A stretch of 64,000 bases of DNA from an uncultured Verrucomicrobiales bacterium (GCA_937893015.1 CALBJX010000077.1:9127-73126), one strand, 5' to 3'; shown: positions 41,307-50,255, counted from the first letter of the stretch. Numbers and translations are program-made. Notes: generated by a model from the sequence alone, not told the origin.

Positions 41307-42971
41307 ATGAATAACGACGTAGCCATTGATGTTTTCATCAACAACGGCATGTTGGACAAGTCCGTGGCAAAGGATGTCAAGGACGAGATGGCCAACAGCG
41401 GCAAGGAGCTGTGGGAAACGCTCGTAGACTTCGGCATCCTCAGCGGTCCCGAGGACTACTGGAGCATCATCGCCAACGAAGTCGGCGCCCAGTTCATCTC
41501 TCTGGCGGACTTCATGCCCCCGCAGGAGGTCATCGACATGCTGCCCGCTGCCCAGGCACGCCTGCACGGCGCCCTGCCCGTGGAATACCGCGAGGGCGAA
41601 GGACTCTATGTTTGCCTTGAAGACCCGCTGAACCCGCAGACCGTGGATGACCTGCGCGTCATCACGGGCATGGATATCTACCTCTACGTGGCCGCAGACT
41701 ACGAGGTGCGCGCCCGTCTGTCGGACTGCTACGGCGGTGCCGAGGCCGCCATGGGCGACCTGCTCAACGAAATGAGCGCCATGGCCGTCTCCGCCGACGG
41801 CACGGACGAAGCCAACGCCGCCCCCGTCATCAAGTTCGTCAACCTCATCATCACGCAGGCCATTAAGGAAAAGGCCTCCGATATTCACCTCGAGCCCTTC
41901 GAAAAGGAGTTCAAGATTCGTCTCCGCGTCGATGGTGCTCTGTACGAAATGGCCCCGCCCCCCGTGCACCTCGCCAACCCCGTCATCTCCCGCGTGAAGG
42001 TGATGGCCGGCATGAACATTGCCGAACGCCGCGTGCCGCAGGACGGCCGTATCGTGATGAAGCTCGGGGAACACAGCGTGGATATGCGTGTGAACTCCCT
42101 GCCCACCCAGTACGGAGAATCGGTCGTTATGCGTGTGCTCGACCGCGGCAGCGTGTCCCTCAACCTCGACAACCTGAACCTCGAACCCTCCCTGCATGAG
42201 TACATCATCGACACCGTGAACAAGCCCAACGGCATCTTCGTGGTGACGGGCCCCACGGGTTCCGGTAAGACGACGACCCTCTACGCCGCCCTGCGCGAAG
42301 TGAACACCGAGGACTCCAAGCTCCTCACCGCAGAGGACCCCGTGGAATACGACATCGACGGCATTGTGCAGGTGCCCATCAATGAAGCCATCGGCGTGAC
42401 CTTCCCCCGTGTGCTCCGCGCCTTCCTCCGTCAGGACCCCGACCGCATTCTGGTGGGCGAAATTCGTGATAAGGACACCGCGCAGATCGCCATTCAGGCC
42501 GCTCTGACGGGTCACTTGGTGCTCTCCACCCTGCACACGAACGACGCCGCCGGTGCCGTGACGCGCTTCATCGACATGGGCGTGCAGCCCTTCCTGCTCT
42601 CCGCCACGCTACTCGGCGTGCTCGGCCAGCGTCTCGTGCGTACCATCTGCCCCTTCTGCAAGACGGCCTACCGCCCCTCGAACTCCCTGCTCAACCAGCT
42701 CGGCATCAACCCCGCGCTCATCGGCCAGCAGCAGTTCTTCACGGGTTCCCGCTGTGACAAGTGCGCCAACACGGGTTACAAGGGCCGCAAGGGCATCCAC
42801 GAGCTGCTCAACGTCACCGATCCGATTAAGGAGCTCATCACGGAGAATGTGCCCTCCATCGTCCTCAAGCAAAAAGCCATCGAGCTGGGCATGACCACCC
42901 TGCGCCAGGACGGCATCCAGAACATCTTTGAAGGCAACACCACCATCGAAGAAGTGCTCAAGTATACCTAA
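41307..42971 (+). CDS. gspE: type II secretion / type IV pilus assembly ATPase (second copy)
   Basis: Paralogue of the preceding gene, 554 residues with the same order of motifs: N-terminal MshE-like domain, ASDIHLEP, Walker A GPTGSGKTTTLYA, LTAEDPVEYD, ILVGEIRDKDTAQIA, TGHLVLSTLHTNDA and the zinc site CPFC...CDKC. Two GspE/PilB copies in tandem suggest either two extension motors or one that works on another pilin set; the PilT retraction sequence pattern is not seen, since both keep the PilB-type N-terminal domain. Repeat element 4 separates it from gspF. Confidence 0.93.
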   Translation: MNNDVAIDVFINNGMLDKSVAKDVKDEMANSGKELWETLVDFGILSGPEDYWSIIANEVGAQFISLADFMPPQEVIDMLPAAQARLHGALPVEYREGEGLYVCLEDPLNPQTVDDLRVITGMDIYLYVAADYEVRARLSDCYGGAEAAMGDLLNEMSAMAVSADGTDEANAAPVIKFVNLIITQAIKEKASDIHLEPFEKEFKIRLRVDGALYEMAPPPVHLANPVISRVKVMAGMNIAERRVPQDGRIVMKLGEHSVDMRVNSLPTQYGESVVMRVLDRGSVSLNLDNLNLEPSLHEYIIDTVNKPNGIFVVTGPTGSGKTTTLYAALREVNTEDSKLLTAEDPVEYDIDGIVQVPINEAIGVTFPRVLRAFLRQDPDRILVGEIRDKDTAQIAIQAALTGHLVLSTLHTNDAAGAVTRFIDMGVQPFLLSATLLGVLGQRLVRTICPFCKTAYRPSNSLLNQLGINPALIGQQQFFTGSRCDKCANTGYKGRKGIHELLNVTDPIKELITENVPSIVLKQKAIELGMTTLRQDGIQNIFEGNTTIEEVLKYT

Positions 42972-43084
42972 AGCCAAGTCCGAAGGACGAAGGCAGAAGG
43001 GCGAATTTTTCCTTCATCTTCCCCGCGGCGACAGCCGCACGAACTGAAAACTTCGGACTTCCGCCTTCGGACTTCGCACTTCCT
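42972..43084. repeat. composite hairpin/heptad repeat element 4 (between gspE and gspF)
   Basis: Left arm in 7-base units AAGTCCG, AAGGACG, AAGGCAG, AAGGGCG (about 42974-43001). The hairpin GCGGC-GACA-GCCGC (43025-43038) lies in a 20-base stretch, GCGGCGACAGCCGCACGAAC, identical to 53134-53153. Right arm in units ACTTCGG, ACTTCCG, CCTTCGG, ACTTCGC, ACTTCCT. The TCTGAC stem is missing. The word family here is GC-rich, unlike the AT-rich copies. Confidence 0.7.
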
Positions 43085-43086
43085 CC

Positions 43087-43115
43087 TTGACGCACCTGTC
43101 ATATTCTGCTATTTT
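43087..43115 (+). promoter_or_regulatory. promoter of gspF
   Basis: TTGACG, 17-base spacer, TATTTT; predicted leader about 34 bases. It suggests that gspF-gspG can be transcribed independently of the two gspE genes. Confidence 0.45.
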
Positions 43116-43155
43116 TCCACCATCAGACAAAACCTTTTCTCACCTCTTACCGCAT

Positions 43156-44439
43156 ATGCCTAATTTCAAATACACGGCGCTCGATCAGAACGGCGCTGAA
43201 AAAACCGGATTCGTCTCGGCGGACAACAAGATTGCCGCCATGGAACAGATTCGCGCGCAGGGTCTGCTTGTGCGCGAATGCGTGGAAAGCTCCAAGGGCG
43301 CTCCCGCCGCCAAAGCTGCCGACAAGAAGAAGGGCGGCAAGGACAAGCCCAAGAAAGACAAGTCCAAGGGGAAACCCGGTGTCGGCGTCAAGCAGAAGGA
43401 AATGATGGTATTCACGCGCCAGCTCGCCACCCTCATCAGCGCCGGTCTGCCTCTGCTCCAGAGTCTCAATGTGCTCGGCAAGCAGGAGCCCAACCCCAAC
43501 CTGAAAGCCACCATCTCCGCGCTCGGTGAGTCCGTGCAGGGCGGCTCCACCTTCTCCGAAGCCCTTTCCACCTACCCGAAGATGTTCAACAAGCTCTTTG
43601 TGAACATGGTGAAGGCCGGTGAGGTCGGCGGTGTGCTCGAGGTCGTGCTCAACCGCTTGGCCGAGTATCAGGAAAAGGCCAACCGCCTGCGCGGCAAGCT
43701 CGTTTCCGCCATGGTGTACCCCACCATCATTCTGGTCATTGCCGTCGGCATTCTGACCTTCCTCATGTTGGTCATCGTGCCCAAGTTCAAGGAGATGTTC
43801 GAAGGCCAAAACATGGAGCTGCCCGCCCTCTCGCAGTTCGTGTTCAATTTCTCCGATAACTGCATGGCGGACAGCCTGGTGCCCTTCGTGCCCAATGCCA
43901 TCTTCTTCCTCGGCGCCATCGCCGCCCTCATCGTGGGCCTGAACATCTGGAAGCGCACGCCCAAGGGTGCCCGCGCCATGGATGCCCTCATGCTCAAGCT
44001 GCCCAAGATCGGCCAGCTCAACAAGGTGAGTGCCGTGGCCCGCTTCTCCCGCACCTTCGGCACGCTCGTTGCCTCCGGTGTGCCGATTCTGCAGGCTCTC
44101 GTCATCACTCGCGACACGGCGGGCAATGTCATCATCGCCGATGCCGTCACCAAGATCCATGACGCCGTGCGCGAAGGTGAATCCATCGTGACGCCCATGG
44201 CCTCCAGCGGCGTGTTCCCCCCCATGATGATTTCCATGGTGGACGTGGGTGAGGAAACCGGTCAGCTGCCCGACATGCTCATGAAGGTTGCCGAGGTGTA
44301 CGATGAAGAGGTGGACAACTCCGTCACCGCCCTCACCGCCATGCTCGAGCCGCTCATGATTGTGTTCCTCGCCGTGGTGGTCGGTTCCATCGTGCTCGCC
44401 ATGTTCATGCCGATGATGGAAATCATCAAGAACGTGTAA
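43156..44439 (+). CDS. gspF: type II secretion / type IV pilus inner-membrane platform protein
   Basis: GspF/PilC, the polytopic membrane platform that transmits ATPase motion to the pilin polymer. 427 residues: N-terminal strand MPNFKYTALDQNGAEKTG, a Lys/Gly/Pro-rich linker (about 50-80), then two T2SSF domains. The first has FTRQLATLISAGLPLLQSL and the second has FSRTFGTLVASGVPILQAL with GEETGQLPDMLMKVAEVYDE. Three membrane helices follow the usual pattern. The start at 43156 is the family start. GspG follows by 40 bases. Confidence 0.94.
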   Translation: MPNFKYTALDQNGAEKTGFVSADNKIAAMEQIRAQGLLVRECVESSKGAPAAKAADKKKGGKDKPKKDKSKGKPGVGVKQKEMMVFTRQLATLISAGLPLLQSLNVLGKQEPNPNLKATISALGESVQGGSTFSEALSTYPKMFNKLFVNMVKAGEVGGVLEVVLNRLAEYQEKANRLRGKLVSAMVYPTIILVIAVGILTFLMLVIVPKFKEMFEGQNMELPALSQFVFNFSDNCMADSLVPFVPNAIFFLGAIAALIVGLNIWKRTPKGARAMDALMLKLPKIGQLNKVSAVARFSRTFGTLVASGVPILQALVITRDTAGNVIIADAVTKIHDAVREGESIVTPMASSGVFPPMMISMVDVGEETGQLPDMLMKVAEVYDEEVDNSVTALTAMLEPLMIVFLAVVVGSIVLAMFMPMMEIIKNV

Positions 44440-44479
44440 TGCCACAGGCAACGCCGCAACCGAAACACGCTCAACGCTC

Positions 44480-45118
44480 ATGCAACTTCCGCGTTTCACC
44501 GCCGTTCGCAAGGGTTTCACGCTCGTGGAAATCCTGATTGCCACCGCCATCCTCGCCGCCCTCGCAGCGGGGATGTGGGAGGCCTCCGCCTACGCCAAGA
44601 ACAAGGGGCTCAAGAACACCGCCAACAGCCAAGTGCAGCTGCTGGAGGCCTCGATGAATGCCTACCGCACCGACAGCGGCGGCACCCTGCCCTTCGGGCG
44701 CGGCGACGAATACAGCTCTCATGTCCTCTACAAGGCGCTCTTCTGCGATGAAGACAATGACGGCGAACCCGATGAGCAGGATGGCGCCCCCCTGATGCCC
44801 TACTGCAACTCCCTCGTCGTTATCAAGAACAAAAAGGATGCCGAGCAGGAAGAAGGCATCCCCGTCATGCGCGCCAAAATCACCACGAAGGCGGACGGCA
44901 AGCGCGTGAGCGGCAAGTTCCTCCTCATCATGGACCCCTGGGGCAATCCCTACCGCTACCGCCTCGGCTATGACACCGAAGACGAGAAGGGCAAGACGGG
45001 CCCCGGCATCAACCCCGACTTCGATATCTTCTCCCTCGGCGGTGATGGTCTCGGCGACGGCAAGACCAACGACGGAGACAACGAGGACAACATCACCAAC
45101 ATCCGCTCCTGGAAGTAA
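44480..45118 (+). CDS. gspG: type II secretion major pseudopilin, GspG-like
   Basis: 212-residue pseudopilin. The leader MQLPRFTAVRKG and cleavage site G|FTLVEILIATAILAALAAG begin a long N-terminal helix. The C-terminus has the GspG calcium-binding pattern: DPWGNPYRYRL, then PDFDIFSLGGDG and DNEDNITNIRSWK. An acidic insertion (CDEDNDGEPDEQDG, about 83-96) is longer than in typical GspG. Its place after gspF and the terminator right after the stop close the secretion operon. No GspD, GspC or prepilin peptidase is in the window. Confidence 0.88.
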   Translation: MQLPRFTAVRKGFTLVEILIATAILAALAAGMWEASAYAKNKGLKNTANSQVQLLEASMNAYRTDSGGTLPFGRGDEYSSHVLYKALFCDEDNDGEPDEQDGAPLMPYCNSLVVIKNKKDAEQEEGIPVMRAKITTKADGKRVSGKFLLIMDPWGNPYRYRLGYDTEDEKGKTGPGINPDFDIFSLGGDGLGDGKTNDGDNEDNITNIRSWK

Positions 45119-45137
45119 TTTTTACACATAAAGCCCG

Positions 45138-45169
45138 CCGCCACCGCCTGCAAGGCGGTGGCGGTTTTT
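45138..45169 (+). terminator. intrinsic terminator after gspG
   Basis: Perfect 11-bp stem CCGCCACCGCC/GGCGGTGGCGG with a TGCAA loop, followed by TTTTT. Confidence 0.92.
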
Positions 45170-45194
45170 CATGTTAATATCAACCATACTGACC

Positions 45195-47453
45195 ATGCAT
45201 TTTTCCCCCTCTCTCTTGGCGCTCGCAGCGGTACCCGCCATCGTTGCGCCCGCCTTCGCCGCCGTGGATATGACCGCCCCTGCACAGGAGCTCGTCGCCC
45301 GTGTCACACCGGATTTCGCCGCCAAAGTCACCTTTACGCTTGACAACAAGGCCGCGCAACCCACCATCAGCGCCAAGGACGGCAAGCTGTTCATCACCGC
45401 AGCGGACATTCACGAGGCCATCCGCGCCTACGGCTACTACCTCCGCAACCTCGCCCACGTCCATTTCTCGTGGAACGGCGACAACGCCTCTGCTGCCGAG
45501 TTCGTGCTGCCGAAACAGCCCGTCATTGTGCCACCCTCCACGGGCTTCAACTACGCGCTGAACTACTGCACACTCTCCTACAGCTGCACGCATTGGGACA
45601 AGAAGCGCTGGGAGCATGAGCTGGATGTCTTCGCCCTCAACGGCTACTCCCACATCCTCGTCACGGCGGGGCTGGAAAAGGTCTGGAAGAATTTTCTCAC
45701 AGAAATCGGCTACCCCGCCGCGGGTATCGACAAGTTCATCCCCAACCCCGCCTTCGGCGCGTGGTGGAACATGGGCAATCTGGAAGGCGAAGGCGGTCCT
45801 CTCTCCCCCGTCATCATGGAGGAGGAAGCCGAGCTCGGCAAGTTCATCGTCCACCGCATGCTCGACCTCGGCATGGAACCCGTCATGCAGGGCTATGTGG
45901 GCTTCCTGCCCCGCGACATCGACCCCGCCTCCGTCAACGGCAAGCTGCTGCCGCAGGGCGGCTGGGTGGCGGGCTACATGCGCCCCACCGTGATTGACCC
46001 CACCTCTGCAGACTATCCCAAGCTCGCCGCCATCTGGTACAAACACCTCGCCGCCGTGTACGGCTACCGCGGCAAATACTTCGGCGGCGACCTCTTCCAC
46101 GAAGGCGGCAACACGGGCGGCGCCAACCTCACCGAATGCGCCAAGGTGGTGCAGAGCTGCATGCAGAAGGCCGTCCCCGGCTCCACCTGGGTGCTGCAGG
46201 GCTGGGCGCACAACCCGCACAAGGCGCTGCTTGACGGCACCGACCCCGCCCACACCATCGTCCTACTGCTCGACAAAGACCTGCGCGCCGAGCACGACCC
46301 CTACTACAAGGATAACGGCTACCTGCGCCGCACACAGCTCATCGGCGCCCCCAGCGTCTGGTGCGAGCTCTCCAACTTCGGCGGCAACCACGGCCTCTTC
46401 GGCGGCTTCGGCGTGCTGGAGCAGTTCAAGGGAGACGTGCCCGGGCTCATGGGTGAGCTCGCGGGCAAGAGCCTCGGCCTCGGCATGATTTCCGAAGGCG
46501 TGGAGACAAACCCGCTCTTCTACGCCCTGCTCACCGAGCGCATGAACAACAAGGGAGGCGACATCAACAGAGAGGCCTTCCTCAAGACCTACGCCAAGGG
46601 CCGCTACGGCTCCGATGACCCGAAGCTTGTCGAAGCCCTCGCCATCCTTGCCGAAAGCGTCTACAAGCCCACCACCATGCGCGAAGGCTGCCAGGAAAGC
46701 ATCCTCTGCGCCCGCCCCAAGCTGGATGCCGTCAAAGCCTCCACCTGGTCGGACGGCAAGCAGTACTACGACTACGCCGATGTGGTGAAGGCCGCCAAGC
46801 TCCTGCTCGCTGCAGGCAAGGCGGACAAAAAACTCGCCGCGCGGGAAACCTACATCTACGACCTCGCGGATGTCACGCGCCAAGTGCTGGCCGACCGCGC
46901 TCGCGTGCTGCTGCCCGAGGTGAAGGCCGCCTACGACGCCAAGGACGCCGCCGCCTTCAAAGCCAAGAGCGATGAATACCTCAAACTCATCACCGACACG
47001 GCGGAGATGCTCGCCACCTCCGAGCATTTTCTGTTAGGGGCCTACCTGAAGGGTGCGGAGGACAAGGGCGGCAAGGATGAAGAAGCCCGCCGCCAGATGC
47101 GAGTGTGCCTCAAGCGACTCATCACCACCTGGGCCAAGGGCAACACCTCGCTCAACGACTACGCCCACCGCCAGCTCTCTGAGCTCATGAGCCAATACTA
47201 CCTCGCCCGCTGGAGCGTGTTCTTTGCCGAGAAGAGCGCCGAGCTCAGCGGCGGCAAAGCCCCCGCTGCGGCGGCCCCTGCCACGGGCGGCGGCTCCGTC
47301 TCCAACAACGGCATGGCCGTCTCCTTCTCCTACGAGCAGAACGCCGGAGTGGACGACATCCAGAATGCCTTCCCCGAAGCGGATACCCCCCTGCTCTACA
47401 AACCGCAGGGCGACGCCGTCAAGATTGCCGAGGGAATCCTCAAATCCTATTAA
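45195..47453 (+). CDS. alpha-N-acetylglucosaminidase, GH89 family
   Basis: Secreted exo-glycosidase removing terminal alpha-linked GlcNAc, as found on gastric mucin and heparan sulfate. 752 residues with a signal peptide (MHFSPSLLALAAVPAIVAPAFA). The NAGLU N-terminal domain is followed by the catalytic TIM-barrel: LNYCTLSYSCTHWDKKRWEHE (Family pattern NYCT.SYS.xxW..WxxxxDWxALNG), NGYSHILVTAGLEKVW, and the acid/base and nucleophile regions near FNPAFGAWWNMGNLEG-like and WCELSNFGGNHGLFGG. A C-terminal helical domain ends in a linker rich in Ala/Gly/Pro. The start at 45195 gives the signal peptide. A sign of host-glycan use. Confidence 0.9.
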   Translation: MHFSPSLLALAAVPAIVAPAFAAVDMTAPAQELVARVTPDFAAKVTFTLDNKAAQPTISAKDGKLFITAADIHEAIRAYGYYLRNLAHVHFSWNGDNASAAEFVLPKQPVIVPPSTGFNYALNYCTLSYSCTHWDKKRWEHELDVFALNGYSHILVTAGLEKVWKNFLTEIGYPAAGIDKFIPNPAFGAWWNMGNLEGEGGPLSPVIMEEEAELGKFIVHRMLDLGMEPVMQGYVGFLPRDIDPASVNGKLLPQGGWVAGYMRPTVIDPTSADYPKLAAIWYKHLAAVYGYRGKYFGGDLFHEGGNTGGANLTECAKVVQSCMQKAVPGSTWVLQGWAHNPHKALLDGTDPAHTIVLLLDKDLRAEHDPYYKDNGYLRRTQLIGAPSVWCELSNFGGNHGLFGGFGVLEQFKGDVPGLMGELAGKSLGLGMISEGVETNPLFYALLTERMNNKGGDINREAFLKTYAKGRYGSDDPKLVEALAILAESVYKPTTMREGCQESILCARPKLDAVKASTWSDGKQYYDYADVVKAAKLLLAAGKADKKLAARETYIYDLADVTRQVLADRARVLLPEVKAAYDAKDAAAFKAKSDEYLKLITDTAEMLATSEHFLLGAYLKGAEDKGGKDEEARRQMRVCLKRLITTWAKGNTSLNDYAHRQLSELMSQYYLARWSVFFAEKSAELSGGKAPAAAAPATGGGSVSNNGMAVSFSYEQNAGVDDIQNAFPEADTPLLYKPQGDAVKIAEGILKSY

Positions 47454-47478
47454 TAGGAAGCCCTTTCGCCCGCAACAA

Positions 47479-47600
47479 AAAATGGTCTGACGCATGGCGT
47501 CAGACCATTTTCTTTTTTCTACGGCAGAGCCGCACGAATTTTCAATTTGTAATTTGCTTGCCACGGCGTAGCCTTGGCGAAGCCGGGTAAATTGTAATTC
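47479..47600. repeat. composite hairpin/heptad repeat element 5, with strong terminator
   Basis: A 15-bp perfect stem with ATG loop (47479-47511, AAAATGGTCTGACGC and inverted copy) followed by CTTTTTTCT, then a 4-bp CGGC/GCCG stem (47522-47532). The TTGTAAT-type heptad arm is interrupted by about 28 GC-rich bases (roughly 47556-47586), and the arm resumes with AAATTGTAATT. It separates the convergent GH89 and glycyl-tRNA synthetase genes. Confidence 0.8.
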
Positions 47601-47603
47601 CCA

Positions 47604-49184
47604 TCAGTGGATGCGCTTGAGGAGCCAGTGCAGTACGTCCTCAATCTTCACGCGTTCCTGTTCCATGGAGTCGCGGTGACGGATGGTGACGGTGCCCTTG
47701 TTCTCCTCGCCCTCTTCGCCGAGGGTGCCGAAGTCCACAGTGATGCAGAAGGGCGTGCCGACCTCGTCCATGCGACGATAGCGGCGACCGACGGCACCAC
47801 CCTCATCGTAGAACACGTTCATGAAGGGACGCAGCTGCGCCTCAATCTCGTGGGCGATGCGCACCTGCTCCTCGTTCTTCTTGAGCAGGGGGAAGATGGC
47901 GGCTTTGATGGGGGCCATGCGGGGGTGGAAGTGCATCACGACGCGCACATCGCTCTTGCCGTCCTTGCCCAGTTCTTCCTCATCGTAGGCCTCGCAGAGC
48001 ACGGCAAGCACCGTGCGGTCGCAGCCCGCGGAGGGCTCGACGACATGCGGGATGAACTTCTCGCGGGTGGCCTCATCGAAGTATTCCATGGGCTTGCCGC
48101 TGCCCTCGCCGTGGCGGCCGAGGTCGTAGTTCGTGCGGTAGGCGATGCCCTGCAGCTCCTGCACACCGAAGGGGAACTGGTACTCCAGATCATACGTCTT
48201 CTTGGAGTAGAAGGCGCGCTCGCCGTCCGGCACATCGAGGATGTGAATCTTGTCGCGCGGGATGCCGATGTTCTCGTAGAACACGAGGCAGCGCTCCAGC
48301 CACTCGTCCGTGAGGGCGAGGCCGTCCTCCGCCTTGCAGAAGTATTCGATTTCCATCTGCTCGAACTCGCGGGAACGGAAGGTGAAGTTGCGCGGGTTGA
48401 TTTCGTTGCGGAAGGATTTGCCGATCTGCGCGATACCGAAGGGAATCTTCATGCGGGAAGAATCCAAAATATTCTTGTACTGGCAGAAGATGCTCTGCGC
48501 CGTCTCGGGGCGGAGCCAGCCGATGGTGCTGGGGTCGTTCTCATCCGCCGCGGCACCGATGGTGGTCTTGAACATCAGGTTGAAGGAGCGGGCCTCTGTC
48601 ACCAGGGAGCCGTTGGCGGGGTTGTAGCGCACGGTGTCGGTCACTTCCTCCGTCGTTTCCTCGCCCAGCTCAATCTCCGCCGCAGGAAGATTCTTGCCGG
48701 AAATCTGGGAGTAGTACTGCAGAGCCCCCTTGCGGGCGGCCTTGGCATCCTTGTCGCCCGCGGTGGGGACAAGCATGGAGAACTCCTTCTTCGTGCTCCA
48801 GCTGCCGTCCTTGGCGGCGGCACCCTTCCACCAGAAGGCCACGCCGCTCTGGGCGGGAATCTGGTCCGCGCGAAGACGCTCCTTTGAGAGCAGACAGTCG
48901 CACAGCGGGTCGGTGAAGCCGCCCACGTGGCCGGAGGCGGTCAGCACGGAGTTGTGCGTGAGAATCGCGCCGTCCATGCCCACGATGTCGGGGCGCTCCT
49001 GCACGTTCACGCGCCACCAGTAATCCTTGAGGTTGCGCTTCAGCTCCGCGCCGAGGGGACCGTAGTCCCAGCAGCCGTTGAGGCCGCCGTAAATCTCTGC
49101 GGACTGAAAGATAAAGCCCTTGCGCTTGCAAAGACTGACAATTTTCTCCATTTTGACGGGATCCGTCTCGTTGCGGTCTGCCAT
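47604..49184 (-). CDS. glyQS: glycyl-tRNA synthetase (alpha2 type)
   Basis: Class II aminoacyl-tRNA synthetase of the eukaryote/Gram-positive-like single-chain type, charging tRNA-Gly. 526 residues. Motifs: KRKGFIFQSAEIYGGLNGCW and DYGPLGAELKRN at the N-terminus, the FxxxFxE-like motif 2 region GKSFRNEINPRNFTFRSREFEQMEIEYF (read in two parts here), motif 3 with VVEPSAGCDRTVLAVL, and a C-terminal anticodon-binding domain (DVRVVMHFHPRMAPIKAAIFPL). The start MADRNETD is preceded by a -10 box 10 bases upstream. Confidence 0.95.
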   Translation of the reverse strand: MADRNETDPVKMEKIVSLCKRKGFIFQSAEIYGGLNGCWDYGPLGAELKRNLKDYWWRVNVQERPDIVGMDGAILTHNSVLTASGHVGGFTDPLCDCLLSKERLRADQIPAQSGVAFWWKGAAAKDGSWSTKKEFSMLVPTAGDKDAKAARKGALQYYSQISGKNLPAAEIELGEETTEEVTDTVRYNPANGSLVTEARSFNLMFKTTIGAAADENDPSTIGWLRPETAQSIFCQYKNILDSSRMKIPFGIAQIGKSFRNEINPRNFTFRSREFEQMEIEYFCKAEDGLALTDEWLERCLVFYENIGIPRDKIHILDVPDGERAFYSKKTYDLEYQFPFGVQELQGIAYRTNYDLGRHGEGSGKPMEYFDEATREKFIPHVVEPSAGCDRTVLAVLCEAYDEEELGKDGKSDVRVVMHFHPRMAPIKAAIFPLLKKNEEQVRIAHEIEAQLRPFMNVFYDEGGAVGRRYRRMDEVGTPFCITVDFGTLGEEGEENKGTVTIRHRDSMEQERVKIEDVLHWLLKRIH

Positions 49185-49194
49185 AACGCGGGAT

Positions 49195-49222
49195 ATTGTA
49201 CCTTAACAAACGTGCGATTCAA
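49195..49222 (-). promoter_or_regulatory. near-leaderless promoter of glycyl-tRNA synthetase
   Basis: Minus strand: TTGAAT, 16-base spacer, TACAAT (5 of 6); the -10 ends 10 bases before the ATG. No T-box or other long leader is possible in this space. Confidence 0.55.
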
Positions 49223-49313
49223 GCATAAATCACGCAATACAGCGTAAAAGAGGGCGAAGTTTTCCTTCTCTTCCCCTAGAGATAAAAAAATTGCATGAGT
49301 TTTCATTTCCTGC

Positions 49314-49342
49314 TTGCACGGCGGCGTGCGGCATGATATACA
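49314..49342 (+). promoter_or_regulatory. extended -10 promoter of the pilin gene
   Basis: TTGCAC, 17-base spacer, TATACA preceded by TGA (extended -10 TGn). Predicted leader about 20 bases before the ATG at 49370. Confidence 0.55.
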
Positions 49343-49369
49343 GAAAGGGTCAATAAACTTTTTTCCACT

Positions 49370-50128
49370 ATGAAAATTGCTGCACTCAAGAAGAAGAAGG
49401 GGTTCACCCTTATCGAGCTGATGGTCGTTATCGCCATTCTTGCCGCTCTGGCTGCTATCGGTTACGGCCCCATCATTGACCACATGAACGATGGTGACCG
49501 CCAGATGGCGAGCTCCAACCTCAAGTCCATGCACACCATCCTGCAGGGCTTCAAGACGGACAACGGCAGCTTCCCCTGCGACTCCACCGCTGAGCGTCTG
49601 CAGGAGGAGAAGCCCGACCTGAACTTCGGTGCCCTTACGGGTGACACCTCCAACGCTTACTTCCGCCAGCTCTTCTACTCCAGCTCCGTGAACAGCGAAA
49701 AGCCCTTCTTTGCCAAGCTCAACTGCGCCGGCAAGATGGTTGCCGCCGAAGGTGACGGCAAGGTGGCCAATGGTGCCGCTCTCGCCCGCGGTGAAAACGC
49801 CATGGGCTACATCATGAAGAAGGACGCCACCGAACCCAATGTGAAGGTGGGTGTCAACAAGTCCAACGCTCCCCTCGCCGTCTGTGGCGTGTATCCCTCC
49901 GCCACTCCCTATGAAGGCACGGCGGTGGCCTTCGATAACTCCTCCTTCCGCGGCCATGCGTTCCTGCTGAACTGCGACGGCTCCGTGAAGGACATCCAGA
50001 AGGATCTCGAAGAAGATGACGCTGATGACGAAAAGGCTGTTCTTCCCGAGGACAAGAACATCTTCCCCGAGACCAAGAAGGGGCGCTCTACTGCCGGTGA
50101 CTACGTGGTCCTGAGCCCCGAGCTCTAA
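49370..50128 (+). CDS. type IV pilin-like protein, candidate major pilin
   Basis: 252 residues. The leader MKIAALKKKKG is short and basic, then the cleavage site G|FTLIELMVVIAILAALAAIG with Glu5 and a canonical hydrophobic helix. The C-terminal domain has a likely disulfide pair (CGVYPSATP and LLNCDGSVKDI, among others) and an acidic tail (about 217-240, EEDDADDEKA). It stands alone with its own promoter and terminator, as highly expressed pilins often do. The size is larger than a typical major pilin (150-170), so a pseudopilin role is also possible. Confidence 0.82.
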   Translation: MKIAALKKKKGFTLIELMVVIAILAALAAIGYGPIIDHMNDGDRQMASSNLKSMHTILQGFKTDNGSFPCDSTAERLQEEKPDLNFGALTGDTSNAYFRQLFYSSSVNSEKPFFAKLNCAGKMVAAEGDGKVANGAALARGENAMGYIMKKDATEPNVKVGVNKSNAPLAVCGVYPSATPYEGTAVAFDNSSFRGHAFLLNCDGSVKDIQKDLEEDDADDEKAVLPEDKNIFPETKKGRSTAGDYVVLSPEL

Positions 50129-50153
50129 GTCTCGTTACGTTCCGCTTTTTCCG

Positions 50154-50188
50154 AACCCGCCTGACCTCACGTCAGGCGGGTTCTTTCA
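50154..50188 (+). terminator. intrinsic terminator after the pilin gene
   Basis: Perfect 12-bp stem AACCCGCCTGAC/GTCAGGCGGGTT, loop CTCAC, followed by CTTTC. It shares the CTGAC/GTCAG core with the composite repeats but has no heptad arms. Confidence 0.85.
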
Positions 50189-50239
50189 TTATTCTCTCGA
50201 CCCGAATAGTTATTGTTAATTCTTGATTCTGTGTTTGTT

Positions 50240-50255
50240 ATACAGCATGCTGTAT
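50240..50255. promoter_or_regulatory. perfect 16-bp palindrome upstream of the PEP-CTERM gene (candidate operator)
   Basis: ATACAGCATGCTGTAT, 63 bases before the ATG at 50318. It overlaps the likely -10 region (TTGTTA at 50213, 17 bases, TGTTAT at 50236), so a dimeric repressor here would block the promoter. The regulator is unknown. Confidence 0.45.

Noticed and set aside
39612..42536. A 974-codon minus-strand frame across both gspE genes
   Set aside because: Antisense shadow of two well-supported ATPase genes; His/Val/Glu-rich content typical of such shadows.
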